In this document: positions 17,085-25,686 of the stretch, one piece after another
Layout of the letters: each line of letters starts with the position of its first letter
Position numbering within the stretch: the first letter of the stretch is position 1
NCBI GenBank assembly: GCA_049670505.1
Contig: JBATTK010000036.1
Coordinates: forward strand, 62,001-126,000
Length of the DNA: 64,000 bases
Reading direction: 5' to 3'
Origin: JBATTK01 sp049670505
GTDB taxonomy: Bacteria; Bacteroidota; Bacteroidia; Flavobacteriales; Flavobacteriaceae
Position numbers and translations under genes: made by a program
Notes under the pieces: generated by a model
Told to the model about the DNA's origin: nothing
What the model saw: the letters and a program-made list of their open reading frames with translations, nothing else
Databases searched by the model: none

Positions 17085-18300
17085 CAAAGCACTAAACAAA
17101 TCGATTAAAGTAGACAGGTTCATAGGGCATCATAAAGGGAAAGAACCTGGACCTACCCTTATCTTTATTGGGGGTATGCATGGCAATGAGCCTTCGGGAG
17201 TATTTGCCTTGCAACAGGTTTTACAGGAAATCATTGAAAATGATTTAAATGTTAAAGGGAATATTTATGCCCTGAGCGGTAATCTCTGGGCTTTGGAAAA
17301 AGGGGAGCGGTACCATAAACAAGATTTAAATCGTCTATGGACAAAAGAAACCATAGCAAAATTACTCAGGGGCGAGTTAAAGCCCGAAAATGAGGATATC
17401 GCCCAACAAATGGAGCTATATCATACCATTGAGGAGATCCTACATACGGAAAAGGGTCCCTTCTATTTTATGGATCTACATAGCACTTCGGGCAAGACCA
17501 TTCCTTTTGCACTCTTGAACGATAGTCTGCTGAACAGGAAATTTGTGGCACAGTACCCCATACCCCTTGTTTTGGGAATCGAAGAATATTTGGAAGGCCC
17601 TTTACTGAGTTATATCAATGAAATGGGGTATGTAGCTTTTGGCTATGAAAGTGGTCAACATGACGAGTTTATGGCCATACAAAACCATATCGCCTTTATT
17701 TACCTCACCACTGTTTTTGCAGGTAGCATAGCTGAAAAGGAAATAGATTACCAAGGGTATTTTGAGATGTTGGCAAAGACTTCAACGGATAAGAGGGATT
17801 TCTATGAGATTTTTCATCGCCATCGAATAAAGAAAAGGGAACGCTTTAGCATGCTTCCCGGCTATATTAATTTTCAACAACTTTCTAAAGGTGAGAAAGT
17901 TGCCATAAGCAATGGAGAGGAGATTTTGGCAACTAAAAAAGGAAGGATATTCATGCCTTTATATCAGCATCAGGGTGCGGAAGGTTTCTTCAACATTAGA
18001 AGGATACCCTCTTTTTTTCTTTTGCTGTCATCGGCTTTGCGTAAAATACACTTGGATGCTATCCTACCCATACTTCCCGGTGTCAAATGGTTACTACCTG
18101 ATCGTGATGGATTAATGGTCGACAAAAGAGTAGCCCGATTCTTCTCGAAACAGTTTTTTCATTTATTGGGTTATCGTAGTCGCGAAGTAGATCAGCGTTA
18201 TATGATTATCAAAAACCGCGAAAGGAAATCAAGAAAAAAGGAATATATCAATGCCCCGTGGAACCATAGTTATAGACCCGTAAGACAATCCGTAAAGTGA
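17068..18300 (+). CDS. Succinylglutamate desuccinylase/aspartoacylase family zinc hydrolase
   Basis: A 410-residue protein. GGMHGNEPSG supplies zinc ligands H38 and E41, DLNRLW (87-92) binds the substrate carboxylate, and MDLHSTSG supplies H138. These match the AstE/AspA family of M14-like amidohydrolases. It extends past the usual 320-350 residues with a basic C-terminal tail. The ATG lies inside the end of the GCS2-CBS gene; an ATG two codons later is equally possible. A ligase forming an amide next to a hydrolase cutting one suggests synthesis and turnover of the same acylated amino acid. Confidence 0.82.
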   Translation: MVMVYSKALNKSIKVDRFIGHHKGKEPGPTLIFIGGMHGNEPSGVFALQQVLQEIIENDLNVKGNIYALSGNLWALEKGERYHKQDLNRLWTKETIAKLLRGELKPENEDIAQQMELYHTIEEILHTEKGPFYFMDLHSTSGKTIPFALLNDSLLNRKFVAQYPIPLVLGIEEYLEGPLLSYINEMGYVAFGYESGQHDEFMAIQNHIAFIYLTTVFAGSIAEKEIDYQGYFEMLAKTSTDKRDFYEIFHRHRIKKRERFSMLPGYINFQQLSKGEKVAISNGEEILATKKGRIFMPLYQHQGAEGFFNIRRIPSFFLLLSSALRKIHLDAILPILPGVKWLLPDRDGLMVDKRVARFFSKQFFHLLGYRSREVDQRYMIIKNRERKSRKKEYINAPWNHSYRPVRQSVK

Positions 18301-18348
18301 CTTTTTTCTGTGTACGGAAAACCTCCTCAATACAACTGTACTTTTTGA

Positions 18349-18391
18349 TGACCTTGGTCATTCTTCAGTATCTTTAGGTGCATTATCTTGC
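18349..18391 (+). promoter_or_regulatory. Possible FNR-type promoter: box 18349-18360
   Basis: TGACCTTGGTCA with TATCTTGC at the standard distance (18384-18391). The next sizeable gene starts at 18568, so the leader would be long. A 21-codon ORF (18404-18469, MTLKEKIAKALQ...) lies 49 bp from the box centre. Weaker than the other sites. Confidence 0.35.
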
Positions 18392-18567
18392 ATATAGTTG
18401 TGAATGACCTTGAAAGAAAAAATCGCGAAAGCATTACAGCTACCGTTACATAAAAATGATCAAGAATGAAGCTATTATCTTGGCAATATAATCGTTCCTA
18501 AACTAAAAAGGAGGTGTTGATTCGGGAATGAAGTGGAACTACAAGAAATTAAACCAAACCGATAAAA

Positions 18568-19227
18568 ATGAGTTTTCTTCCCACCGTTCCAAAACCAAAT
18601 GTATTATTGTTGCCCTTGGTCGGGATGGTGTTTTTTATTTTGTTCTATATTATTGCAGCTATAAGCTATCCAGGGGGTTCCCATATATTGCCCGATCAAA
18701 TAGGATTTAGTTTTTGGAACAATTACCTATGTGATTTGCTAGACCGTTATGCAATTAACGGAGAACTAAATTCGGCCCGCTTTGTTGCGAGAACCTCATT
18801 GGCCGTACTTTGTGTTAGTCTTCTTTTGTTATGGGCATATTTACCCGGATTTTTTTCCGTTAAAAGCATGAATCAAAAAATAATGCTTTGGACCGGAATG
18901 GCATCTTTTGTAGTCACCTTGTTTTTGACCGCTAAAACCCATGATTCGATTGTTCGTATTGCGGGAGTTTTTGGCGCTATAGCATTTATCAGTTGTTTTA
19001 TCGAACTTTTTAAAGCACGGCATTTTAAGCTTTTTGTCTTCGGACTCATATGTCTCCTTATTTTTTTGGGGAACTTCTATATTTATGAAACCGGGTCTTT
19101 TTTAAATACGCTTCCCATATTTCAGAAAGTTACCTTTGTTTGCTGTCTTATTTGGTTTGCTTTTTTGAACATATCCTTTTATAGAAAATTAAAATCCGAA
19201 GATGTCAAGGACGCTCAACACCATTGA
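18568..19227 (+). CDS. Multi-pass membrane protein of unknown function
   Basis: A 219-residue protein with about six hydrophobic segments (roughly 12-32, 70-92, 105-122, 130-147, 152-170, 185-203). It loosely resembles DUF998-type membrane proteins, but I do not recognise a firm family. The sequence SYPGGSHILPDQIGFSFWNNYLCDLLD between the first two helices looks like a conserved extracytoplasmic loop. A good AGGAGG lies at about 18509, 53 bases upstream, too far to serve this ATG. The gene ends 265 bases before the slipin. Confidence 0.6.
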   Translation: MSFLPTVPKPNVLLLPLVGMVFFILFYIIAAISYPGGSHILPDQIGFSFWNNYLCDLLDRYAINGELNSARFVARTSLAVLCVSLLLLWAYLPGFFSVKSMNQKIMLWTGMASFVVTLFLTAKTHDSIVRIAGVFGAIAFISCFIELFKARHFKLFVFGLICLLIFLGNFYIYETGSFLNTLPIFQKVTFVCCLIWFAFLNISFYRKLKSEDVKDAQHH

Positions 19228-19491
19228 GGACGTTTTAAGTTGTCGTTTTCCAATATACCGGAATCACTGCGATTTCGGACGTATTAGACCCTTTTCATAT
19301 TTTGTTTTCACCTGTATTTTTTGTAACTTTAAGGGAGATGGTCATAAGGCCAAAGGAGCCTATTTTTCGATTCCTTTTGCGCTTAAAATTTCAAGGGCCG
19401 AAAGCATCAAATGTGTTGTGATTTTTTGTTTTTGGCGCTTCTTCCAATCACAGGTAAAAATTGCCGTACTCCTAATTTTAATACCACACGT

Positions 19492-20232
19492 ATGAATCCG
19501 CTACTATTGTTCAGTATTATTATCGGTTTAATTCTATTGGCCGGAATACGAATTGTTTTTGAATATAAAAGGGCCTTGAAATTCCGTTTTGGAAAGTATA
19601 TTAAGACCCTTCAGCCCGGTCTCAGATGGATTATTCCCATTGTGGAAACCATTCAGGTCGTTGATATTCGGGTAATCACCATTAATGTGGTATCCCAGGA
19701 AGTGATGACAGAGGATAACGTACCCTGTAGTATAGACGGGGTAGTCTTTTTTAGGATCAACGACCCGGAAAAGGCGGTACTAGAGGTCGAGGAATTTGCA
19801 TTTGCCATTACGCAACTCTCCCAAGCGGCCCTAAGGGATGTCTGCGGAAAAGTAGAACTGGATACAATTCTGTCCAAACGGGAGGAAATGGGCAAGAATA
19901 TTAAAAGTATTGTTGAACAGGAGACCCATGAATGGGGCATTGAGATTAAGGATGTAAAAATAAAGGATATTCAGCTGCCCGAAAATATGAGGCGAATGAT
20001 GGCCAACCAGGCCGAAGCGGAACGATCCAGAAGGGCAAGGATAATTTTGGCGCTGGCAGAAGAGCAGGCAGCAGGTAAATTATTGGAGGCCGGTAAGCTT
20101 ATAGATCAATCCCCATCGGCCATTAAATTAAGGTTATATCAGACCTTATCCAATATAGCTGCGGAAAAGAATTCCACCATTCTTTTTCCTTTTCCCGAAG
20201 AAGTGTTGCCACAGCCTCCAAAAAAGGATTAA
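19492..20232 (+). CDS. Slipin/stomatin-like SPFH protein
   Basis: A 246-residue SPFH/Band 7 protein with one N-terminal membrane helix (about 3-22) followed by the prohibitin domain and a helical, Ala/Glu-rich C-terminal part (QAEAERSRRARIILALAEEQAAGKLLEA). I chose the ATG at 19492 (MNPLLLFSII) because the frame upstream reads as non-membrane sequence rich in Cys and would hide the leader helix. Slipins scaffold membrane microdomains. No NfeD partner gene is adjacent. Confidence 0.87.
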   Translation: MNPLLLFSIIIGLILLAGIRIVFEYKRALKFRFGKYIKTLQPGLRWIIPIVETIQVVDIRVITINVVSQEVMTEDNVPCSIDGVVFFRINDPEKAVLEVEEFAFAITQLSQAALRDVCGKVELDTILSKREEMGKNIKSIVEQETHEWGIEIKDVKIKDIQLPENMRRMMANQAEAERSRRARIILALAEEQAAGKLLEAGKLIDQSPSAIKLRLYQTLSNIAAEKNSTILFPFPEEVLPQPPKKD

Positions 20233-20550
20233 AAGTTACTGGCCAAAATTGTTAGCACAAATCTAAAGGCGGCAGTTAAATCTACACTTTTAACGTAGGG
20301 CTTTCGTTTTCTAAGAAACTATGTAATACGATGACCATGTGCCTTCGATACAATTGCCGGGAAATCAATCAGGCACCACATACGGTCATTGAGTGATTTT
20401 CGAATAGAAAATCGTATCGAAACGACATAACAAATAACTTAGTAACCTGTTCTAAAATTTGTATGGACCCAAAGGCCTACGAATATCCCGTTGACCAGTT
20501 AAAAAATCTACCCCTTTTCCGAAAGCACATGGGCAAATTTCTTGCCGGAT
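20233..20550. repeat. Spacer holding a complete REP-like doublet (20332-20425)
   Basis: The first half is GACCATGTGCCTTCGATACAATTGCC...AGGCACC. The second is GGTCATTGAGTGATTTTCGAATAGAAAATCGTATCGAAACGAC. Each folds alone, and the second is an inverted relative of the first. Nothing else is recognised apart from non-coding sequence on either side. Confidence 0.7.
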
Positions 20551-21180
20551 TTATAAATCTAGCTTACGTATTTTCCACAGTTTATCCGCAGTCCGTATCG
20601 CAATTAAGTTTTTTAGTAATAATTTGGTACCCAAGTCCGGTAACTCATATCTTCTTTTGGTCAGTTGAATATTATAGCGCCGATCAAAAAATTCCACTAT
20701 TTTACCGGAACTGTCCATTAAAACATCGTGGAATTTATAATCGTAGATCCTTAAGTTGAACTCGTTGTTCCCTCTAAATACTTTCTCAAAAACAACTCCC
20801 GTGGTATAACCGTTTTCAAAGGGCGTAACATTTAAAAATTGATGGTCGATAATCAAGCCTCCCGTGGTATCTATGAACCCGTAGATGGGTATTTCATCTT
20901 CCATTTTTTTTACCAAACACCTACCATCTTTAAAAATCGGATAGGATATCCCCTTAATCCCGGATGCGGAGGTGTCCGCGTTTTTATTCCAGACCAAATC
21001 ACTCCTAAAGTCGATGGCCAGATTCCCTTTTGCATCTATAAAACCCCATTGACTTCCTTTTCTAACGGCTGCCAACCCTTCACTGAACGGGGCTATTTCG
21101 TTAAAGGCCTCCTGGGTTTGTGAACTGACCAAAACTGGAAAGGCCAACATTATTGTTAACCATACGGATATACGTCTCAT
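20551..21180 (-). CDS. Exported WG-repeat protein
   Basis: A 209-residue protein with a Sec signal peptide (about 1-20, cleavage near VSSQTQ). WG repeats are visible at EGLAAVRKGSQWGFIDAKGN (about 34-53) and DGRCLVKKMEDEIPIYGFIDTTGG (about 86-109), with a degenerate third. WG (KWG) repeats form beta structures of unknown function common in Bacteroidota. An FNR-type box lies 61 bp (centre) upstream of the ATG. Shorter than most multi-repeat WG proteins. Confidence 0.8.
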   Translation of the reverse strand: MRRISVWLTIMLAFPVLVSSQTQEAFNEIAPFSEGLAAVRKGSQWGFIDAKGNLAIDFRSDLVWNKNADTSASGIKGISYPIFKDGRCLVKKMEDEIPIYGFIDTTGGLIIDHQFLNVTPFENGYTTGVVFEKVFRGNNEFNLRIYDYKFHDVLMDSSGKIVEFFDRRYNIQLTKRRYELPDLGTKLLLKNLIAIRTADKLWKIRKLDL

Positions 21181-21204
21181 TTGTTTAAATTTTGATTTTC
21201 GCTG

Positions 21205-21247
21205 CTAAGGTATGATCCGTTTGATATACGTAAAATGATTTTGGTCA
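21205..21247 (-). promoter_or_regulatory. FNR-type promoter for the WG-repeat gene: box 21236-21247
   Basis: TGATTTTGGTCA followed on the reverse strand, after 23 bp, by TACCTTAG (21212-21205). The start codon is 61 bp from the box centre. Confidence 0.6.
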
Positions 21248-21418
21248 GGAAGGTAGTAATACTTCTACAACACTTCGGCAATACTTCGGCAAGCTCAGTG
21301 CGGCGTCTCGGTACAAGTGGTCTTGCGTTGAAGATAGTAATATGATTAGTGTGACATTAGATATGGATTTGGTATTTGAGGTGAAGCGTAGCGTTGGGGA
21401 TTTAAAAATAATAAGAAA

Positions 21419-21461
21419 TGATATAAGTCATTTTTAATTGTAAAGTGCTACGCTAATTTTG
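21419..21461 (+). promoter_or_regulatory. FNR-type promoter for hibernation factor and USP: box 21419-21430
   Basis: TGATATAAGTCA, 23 bp, then a perfect TAATTTTG at 21454-21461. The HPF start codon is 62 bp from the box centre. Upstream, 21273-21312 holds a CTTCGGCAAGCTCAGTG-type repeat word. Confidence 0.75.
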
Positions 21462-21486
21462 ACTTAAATTATAGCATTGATAAAAT

Positions 21487-21786
21487 ATGAAAGTGGAGAT
21501 ACAATATGTGCAAATGGCTACAAGTGATTCCCTAAGCACAATAGTTACGGACAAGCTGCAAAAATTATCCAATAAGTTCCCATGGGTTATTAAGGCCCAA
21601 GTGTTTTTTAAAAGGGAAAATGACCCTTCGGAAATGGGACAAATCTGCGAAATAGAATTGAGTGCACCCGGCCCTCGGATTTTTGCAAGATCCAATGAAG
21701 ATAATTTTGAAAAGGCAGCAACGAATACGCTTAAGGATTTGGAAAGACAACTGAGAAAAAGAAAAGAGATTTTTAAAGGGTATTAG
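21487..21786 (+). CDS. hpf: Ribosome hibernation factor, short HPF/RaiA family
   Basis: A 99-residue protein of the sigma-54 modulation/S30EA family. The beta-alpha fold reads VEIQYVQMATSDSLSTIVTDKLQKL and the basic C-terminal helix ends RQLRKRKEIF. It is the short form, without the dimerising C-terminal domain of long HPF. It should bind the ribosome decoding centre and inactivate it in slow growth. It is followed after 22 bases by a USP gene and has a strong FNR-type promoter, so hibernation is predicted to switch on at low oxygen. Confidence 0.87.
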   Translation: MKVEIQYVQMATSDSLSTIVTDKLQKLSNKFPWVIKAQVFFKRENDPSEMGQICEIELSAPGPRIFARSNEDNFEKAATNTLKDLERQLRKRKEIFKGY

Positions 21787-21808
21787 GTTATTTTAATTCT
21801 AGGACAAG

Positions 21809-22639
21809 ATGAAAAAGATATTGGTTCCGGTGGATTTTTCCGAATATTCGGCGCATGCGTTGGAAGTTGCGGCAACTTTGGCCAGAACCAACAAAGCGGA
21901 GATTATTGTACTGCATATGATGGGGCTTTCACAAGCCGTACTTACCAAAGACGATTCCCAAGAATTTGCGGAGGCCCAGTATTATATGAGATTGGCAAAG
22001 AAAAGATTTGAAACTTTTTTAGACAAAGACTATCTCAAGGGTATCAGGGTCAAGGAAATAGTTCAGAACTACAAGATATTTACCGAAATCAATATAGTGG
22101 CCCAGGAGCAGGGTATCGATCTCATTGTAATGGGGTCGCACGGGATTAGTGGTATAAAAGATGTATTTGTAGGTTCCAATACAGAAAAGGTAGTAAGGAC
22201 ATCGGATATTCCGGTTTTGGTAATCAAAGAACAAATGTCCAACTTTAAAATAAACAAAATGGTCTTGGCCTGGCATTTTAAGGACGAGAACGTAACCACC
22301 TACAGAAAAGCCAAACAAGTAGCGGATAATTTCGGCTCCGAACTGCATTTGGTATATATAAATGTACCGGCGTACGGTTTCCTGAGTACAAGGGAGGCCG
22401 AGGAAAAAATATCCCAGTTTATGAACAATACAGGAATACGTAAAGAAGTGGCGATTTATAATGACTACGGTGTAGAAAAAGGGATACTGGACTATGCGGA
22501 AAAGATCAATGCGGATGCCATAGCTGTTCCCACCCATGGTCGCAGGGGCTTGGCCCATTTTCTTGTTGGAAGCATAGGGGAAGATATAGCGAACCACTCC
22601 AAAAAACCGGTGGTTACTTTTAAGATATACTCGAAGTAG
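21809..22639 (+). CDS. Universal stress protein, tandem domain, near-intact second site
   Basis: 276 residues. The first domain has G109-SH-G112...G122-S123, a complete ATP loop (MGSHGISGIKDVFVGSNT). The second domain has PTHGRRGLAHFLVGS (241-255), lacking only the first Gly. It therefore may bind two nucleotides, unlike the members of the 45-62 kb array. It is nearly collinear with the USP at 24152. Co-transcribed with hpf. Confidence 0.9.
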   Translation: MKKILVPVDFSEYSAHALEVAATLARTNKAEIIVLHMMGLSQAVLTKDDSQEFAEAQYYMRLAKKRFETFLDKDYLKGIRVKEIVQNYKIFTEINIVAQEQGIDLIVMGSHGISGIKDVFVGSNTEKVVRTSDIPVLVIKEQMSNFKINKMVLAWHFKDENVTTYRKAKQVADNFGSELHLVYINVPAYGFLSTREAEEKISQFMNNTGIRKEVAIYNDYGVEKGILDYAEKINADAIAVPTHGRRGLAHFLVGSIGEDIANHSKKPVVTFKIYSK

Positions 22640-22696
22640 TTTGCAATAGACCACGAAAAAATCGGGGAACACTTGTTTTACTATTTGCCTATACCC

Positions 22697-22739
22697 TGAT
22701 ATTTATCATGTTTTAAAAACATAGCTGAGTTTATTTTTG
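22697..22739 (+). promoter_or_regulatory. FNR-type promoter for hemN: box 22697-22708
   Basis: TGATATTTATCA, 23 bp, perfect TATTTTTG at 22732-22739, start codon 57 bp from the box centre. hemN is a classical FNR target, which supports the identification of the motif. Confidence 0.8.
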
Positions 22740-22759
22740 ATATTATAATGTAATTATAT

Positions 22760-24124
22760 ATGAATTCATCCTTAATACAAAAATACAACGTATCCGGTCC
22801 GCGCTACACAAGTTATCCAACGGTGCCGTATTGGGACGCCCACACATTTTCCGGTAAGAAATGGAAAGAAACGGTACAAAAAAGTTTTGTGGAAAGTAAT
22901 TCGGACGAAGGTATTAGCCTGTATATACATCTTCCTTTTTGTGAAAGCATGTGTACGTTTTGTGGCTGTCATAAGCGAATTACCAAACGTCATAACGTTG
23001 AAATGCCCTATATAAAGGCCGTTCTTAAGGAGTGGCAGTTGTATTGTAATCTTTTCCACGAACGGCCCAATATAAAAGAACTGCATTTGGGTGGAGGAAC
23101 TCCTACTTTTTTTTCTCCCGAAAATCTAAAATTGCTCATGACCGGTATTTTTAGAAGCGCCTATAAGGCAAAAGGCTATGAGTTTAGTTTTGAAGGTCAT
23201 CCCAACAATACTACTGCGGAACATCTAAAAATACTATACGATTTTGGATTTAGAAGGGTCAGTTTTGGCGTGCAGGACTATAATGAGACCGTCCAGAAAG
23301 CCATTCATAGAGAACAGTCTTTTGAAAGTGTAAAAAAAGCTACTGATATGGCCCGTGAAATAGGTTTTACATCAGTTGGACATGATATTATTTTTGGATT
23401 GCCTTTTCAGAAACTGGAGCATGTAGAAACAACGATATTAAAGACCAAGGAACTGATGCCCGATCGTTTGGCGTTTTACAGCTATGCGCATGTACCATGG
23501 CTTAAAGGAAATGGACAAAGGGGCTATAGGGAGGAAGATTTACCTTCCGCTATAGAAAAGCGCAATCAATATGAAAAAGGCAAAAAACTTCTGGCACAAG
23601 TGGGGTACCATGAGATAGGAATGGATCATTTTGCGTTGGACAAGGATTCCCTCTATACATCTTGGCAGTCGGGCGGCTTACATAGAAACTTTATGGGATA
23701 TACCGCATCAAAAACCCAGCTTATGATCGGATTGGGGGCTTCTGCGATCAGTGATAGTTGGTACGGGTTTGCCCAAAATGTAAAAGGAATAGAGGAATAC
23801 GAAAACTTATTGGAAAACAATATTATTCCTGTGTACAGAGGGCATACGCTTAAGCGCGAAGATCGTATTGTACGGAAGCATATTTTGAACCTTATGTGTA
23901 ACTTTTCAACTTCATGGGAAGATTGGTCCCTGCAGTTTGATGAGTTGCCCAATGTATTGTTAAGACTTGGGGAAATGCAGGAAGATGGTCTGTTGGAAAT
24001 TACTTCCAATACCCTTAAAATATTGGAAAAGGGAAGACCATTTGTACGTAACGTATGTATGGCGTTTGATCTGTATTTACATAAAAACCGGCCTGAAACG
24101 CAATTGTTTTCAATGACGGTGTAA
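22760..24124 (+). CDS. hemN: Oxygen-independent coproporphyrinogen III dehydrogenase HemN
   Basis: A 454-residue radical SAM enzyme. The cluster motif CESMCTFC supplies C61, C65 and C68, followed by the conserved GC (C70). GGGTPTFFSPENL follows as the SAM-binding segment, and the N-terminal RYTSYPTVPYW is typical of true HemN rather than HemW. It converts coproporphyrinogen III to protoporphyrinogen IX without oxygen, supplying heme when the oxygen-dependent enzyme cannot work. It is followed after 27 bases by a USP. Confidence 0.95.
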   Translation: MNSSLIQKYNVSGPRYTSYPTVPYWDAHTFSGKKWKETVQKSFVESNSDEGISLYIHLPFCESMCTFCGCHKRITKRHNVEMPYIKAVLKEWQLYCNLFHERPNIKELHLGGGTPTFFSPENLKLLMTGIFRSAYKAKGYEFSFEGHPNNTTAEHLKILYDFGFRRVSFGVQDYNETVQKAIHREQSFESVKKATDMAREIGFTSVGHDIIFGLPFQKLEHVETTILKTKELMPDRLAFYSYAHVPWLKGNGQRGYREEDLPSAIEKRNQYEKGKKLLAQVGYHEIGMDHFALDKDSLYTSWQSGGLHRNFMGYTASKTQLMIGLGASAISDSWYGFAQNVKGIEEYENLLENNIIPVYRGHTLKREDRIVRKHILNLMCNFSTSWEDWSLQFDELPNVLLRLGEMQEDGLLEITSNTLKILEKGRPFVRNVCMAFDLYLHKNRPETQLFSMTV

Positions 24125-24151
24125 TACTTAATGGAATCACCTTAAATCAAT

Positions 24152-24973
24152 ATGATGAAAAAAATAATTGTACCTATCGATTTCTCGAAACAATCCGAAT
24201 ATGCGCTGAAAGTGGCCGCGTCAATTTCAAAAAAACATCGATCCGAAATTTTTGCACTTCATATGTTGGAGTTGTCGGATACGATTTTATCCTCCAATGG
24301 TTTACCTCCGGAACAGGCCGTTATGTTATTGAAAATGGCAGAAAAAAGGTTTGATGATTTTCTGGATAGGTCTTATTTAAAAGGGGTTACGATAACTCCT
24401 ATCGTGAAGCATTACAAAGTCTTTAGCGAGGTGAACGAAATTGCCAAAAAGCATGATGCCGATCTGGTGGTCATGGGTTCCCATGGAACAGATGGCCTAA
24501 AAGAGATTTTTGTGGGTTCCAATGCGGAGAAAGTGGTACGTAATTCCAATATTCCCGTTTTGGTCATAAAGGAGGATTTAACGGATTTTAAAGTAGAACA
24601 TTTTGTTTTTGCATGTGATTTCAAGGAAAATAGCCTTTTGTCCTTTAGAAAAGCCAAAGATTTTGCCGATAAGCTTTCCGCTAAATTACATTTGGTCTAT
24701 ATAAATACCCCGGGCGATGATTTCTTGAGTACTAAGGATACCTACAAAAGAATATCGGGCTTTCTGCAGAAAGCGGGAGTAGGCAAAGAAGTAGAAATCT
24801 ATAATGACTATAGTGTAGAAAAGGGAATCCTAAATTATAGTGAAAGTATAAATGCCGATTTAGTGGGTATCCCTACTCATGGACGTAAAGGACTGTCACA
24901 TTTTTTCATGGGAAGTATAGGGGAAGATATTGCCAATCACTCTAAAATACCGGTAGTTACTTTTAAGATATAA
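24152..24973 (+). CDS. Universal stress protein, tandem domain, paralogue of the USP at 21809
   Basis: 273 residues. ATP loop G109-SH-G112...G122-S123 in domain 1, and PTHGRKGLSHFFMGS in domain 2 with the first Gly replaced by Pro. Segments such as KEVEIYNDYSVEKGILNYSESINAD closely mirror the protein at 21809, so the two probably arose by duplication around hemN. Probably co-transcribed with hemN. Confidence 0.9.
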   Translation: MMKKIIVPIDFSKQSEYALKVAASISKKHRSEIFALHMLELSDTILSSNGLPPEQAVMLLKMAEKRFDDFLDRSYLKGVTITPIVKHYKVFSEVNEIAKKHDADLVVMGSHGTDGLKEIFVGSNAEKVVRNSNIPVLVIKEDLTDFKVEHFVFACDFKENSLLSFRKAKDFADKLSAKLHLVYINTPGDDFLSTKDTYKRISGFLQKAGVGKEVEIYNDYSVEKGILNYSESINADLVGIPTHGRKGLSHFFMGSIGEDIANHSKIPVVTFKI

Positions 24974-24984
24974 TAGTTAATTAT

Positions 24985-25113
24985 TTAGTTGGTGTGGTAA
25001 GGGAGGCCTTTTTTATAATGTGCTTCCCTTACTTGTTTACTTTTCATAAATTCCGCATATGATCGTTGGCGGTCATTGAGAGGTGCGCACATCATACATC
25101 CCAGACTTTCCAC
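24985..25113 (-). CDS. Possible 42-residue CxxC mini-protein downstream of Rrf2
   Basis: GTG at 25113 opens 42 codons (VESLGCMMCAPLNDRQRSY ... KKGLPYHTN) ending in TAA at 24985. It begins 21 bases after the Rrf2 stop on the same strand, with AAAGGA about 15 bases before the start. It holds one CxxC pair (C6, C9) and a basic middle. An in-frame ATG at codon 7 would split the motif. No family is recognised. Composition and placement look coding, but the length makes this uncertain. Confidence 0.4.
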   Translation of the reverse strand: MESLGCMMCAPLNDRQRSYAEFMKSKQVREAHYKKGLPYHTN

Positions 25114-25133
25114 CTTGAGAATTCCTTTTATTT

Positions 25134-25565
25134 TTAAAAGGGCAAAAATGAAGCCTGTTTTTGGATATCTATAGAAAGATTGCCGATAGTTTTGTTTTCC
25201 AAACTTTTGAGAAATGCAGATCTGGAGGGAGCCACAAGATTGTGCAACGGGCATGGCCTTTCTTCATCACAATCCTTTATGCCCAACAGACAGGACGTAA
25301 TTCTTTTTTGACCATCGATGACGTGTACAATATTGATCAGCGACCCGTCTCTATTCTTTTCGTTCAAATAAAACCCTCCTTTGGGACCCTTTGTTGAGGA
25401 AATGATATTATGTCTGGATAGTTCCTGCAATAGTTTTGCCAGGTAAGCCTGGGGTACCTCAATGGATGTACTAATATCCTTGACCATAATCTTGCTTGTT
25501 TCGCTAGAATATAGGGCCAGGTACAAAACGGCCTTTATGGCGTATTTAGATGAATTGGAGAGCAT
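25134..25565 (-). CDS. Rrf2 family regulator with predicted Fe-S cluster
   Basis: A 143-residue Rrf2/IscR/NsrR-type repressor. A winged helix spans about 1-60 (YAIKAVLYLAL..., EVPQAYLAKLLQELSRHNI). The cluster-binding segment CLLGIKDCDEERPCPLH (about 92-108) has three cysteines. Clusters of this kind sense NO, oxygen or cluster status. It is divergent from the cytochrome c gene that starts the nos operon, and the shared spacer carries an FNR-type box serving both directions. A role in NO or N2O control is plausible but inferred. Confidence 0.87.
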   Translation of the reverse strand: MLSNSSKYAIKAVLYLALYSSETSKIMVKDISTSIEVPQAYLAKLLQELSRHNIISSTKGPKGGFYLNEKNRDGSLINIVHVIDGQKRITSCLLGIKDCDEERPCPLHNLVAPSRSAFLKSLENKTIGNLSIDIQKQASFLPF

Positions 25566-25588
25566 AATACTATCTTGGATTGTAAATA

Positions 25589-25662
25589 TAAAGATAAAAG
25601 GACATTTTTATCTTAAATATGATAAATATCATGTTTTCAACGACTATCCCTATTTAAATTTG
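25589..25662. promoter_or_regulatory. Divergent FNR-type promoters sharing box 25620-25631
   Basis: The perfect palindrome TGATAAATATCA has a -7 element 23 bp away on both sides: TAAATTTG (25655-25662) forward and TATCTTTA (25596-25589) reverse. Start codons lie 61 bp (cytochrome c, forward) and 60 bp (Rrf2, reverse) from its centre. One site could activate both transcription units. Confidence 0.78.
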
Positions 25663-25686
25663 ACCATAATTTCTAAACAACAACTA

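Noticed and set aside
18528..18710. 60-codon frame with a good AGGAGG 13 bases upstream
   Set aside because: It is out of frame with the clear membrane protein it overlaps, and flavobacteria rely little on such sites. A frameshift in the membrane gene was considered but its own frame is intact.
19202..19495. 97-codon frame between the membrane protein and the slipin
   Set aside because: Cys/Phe-rich with no coherent fold; it overlaps both neighbours and looks like chance.
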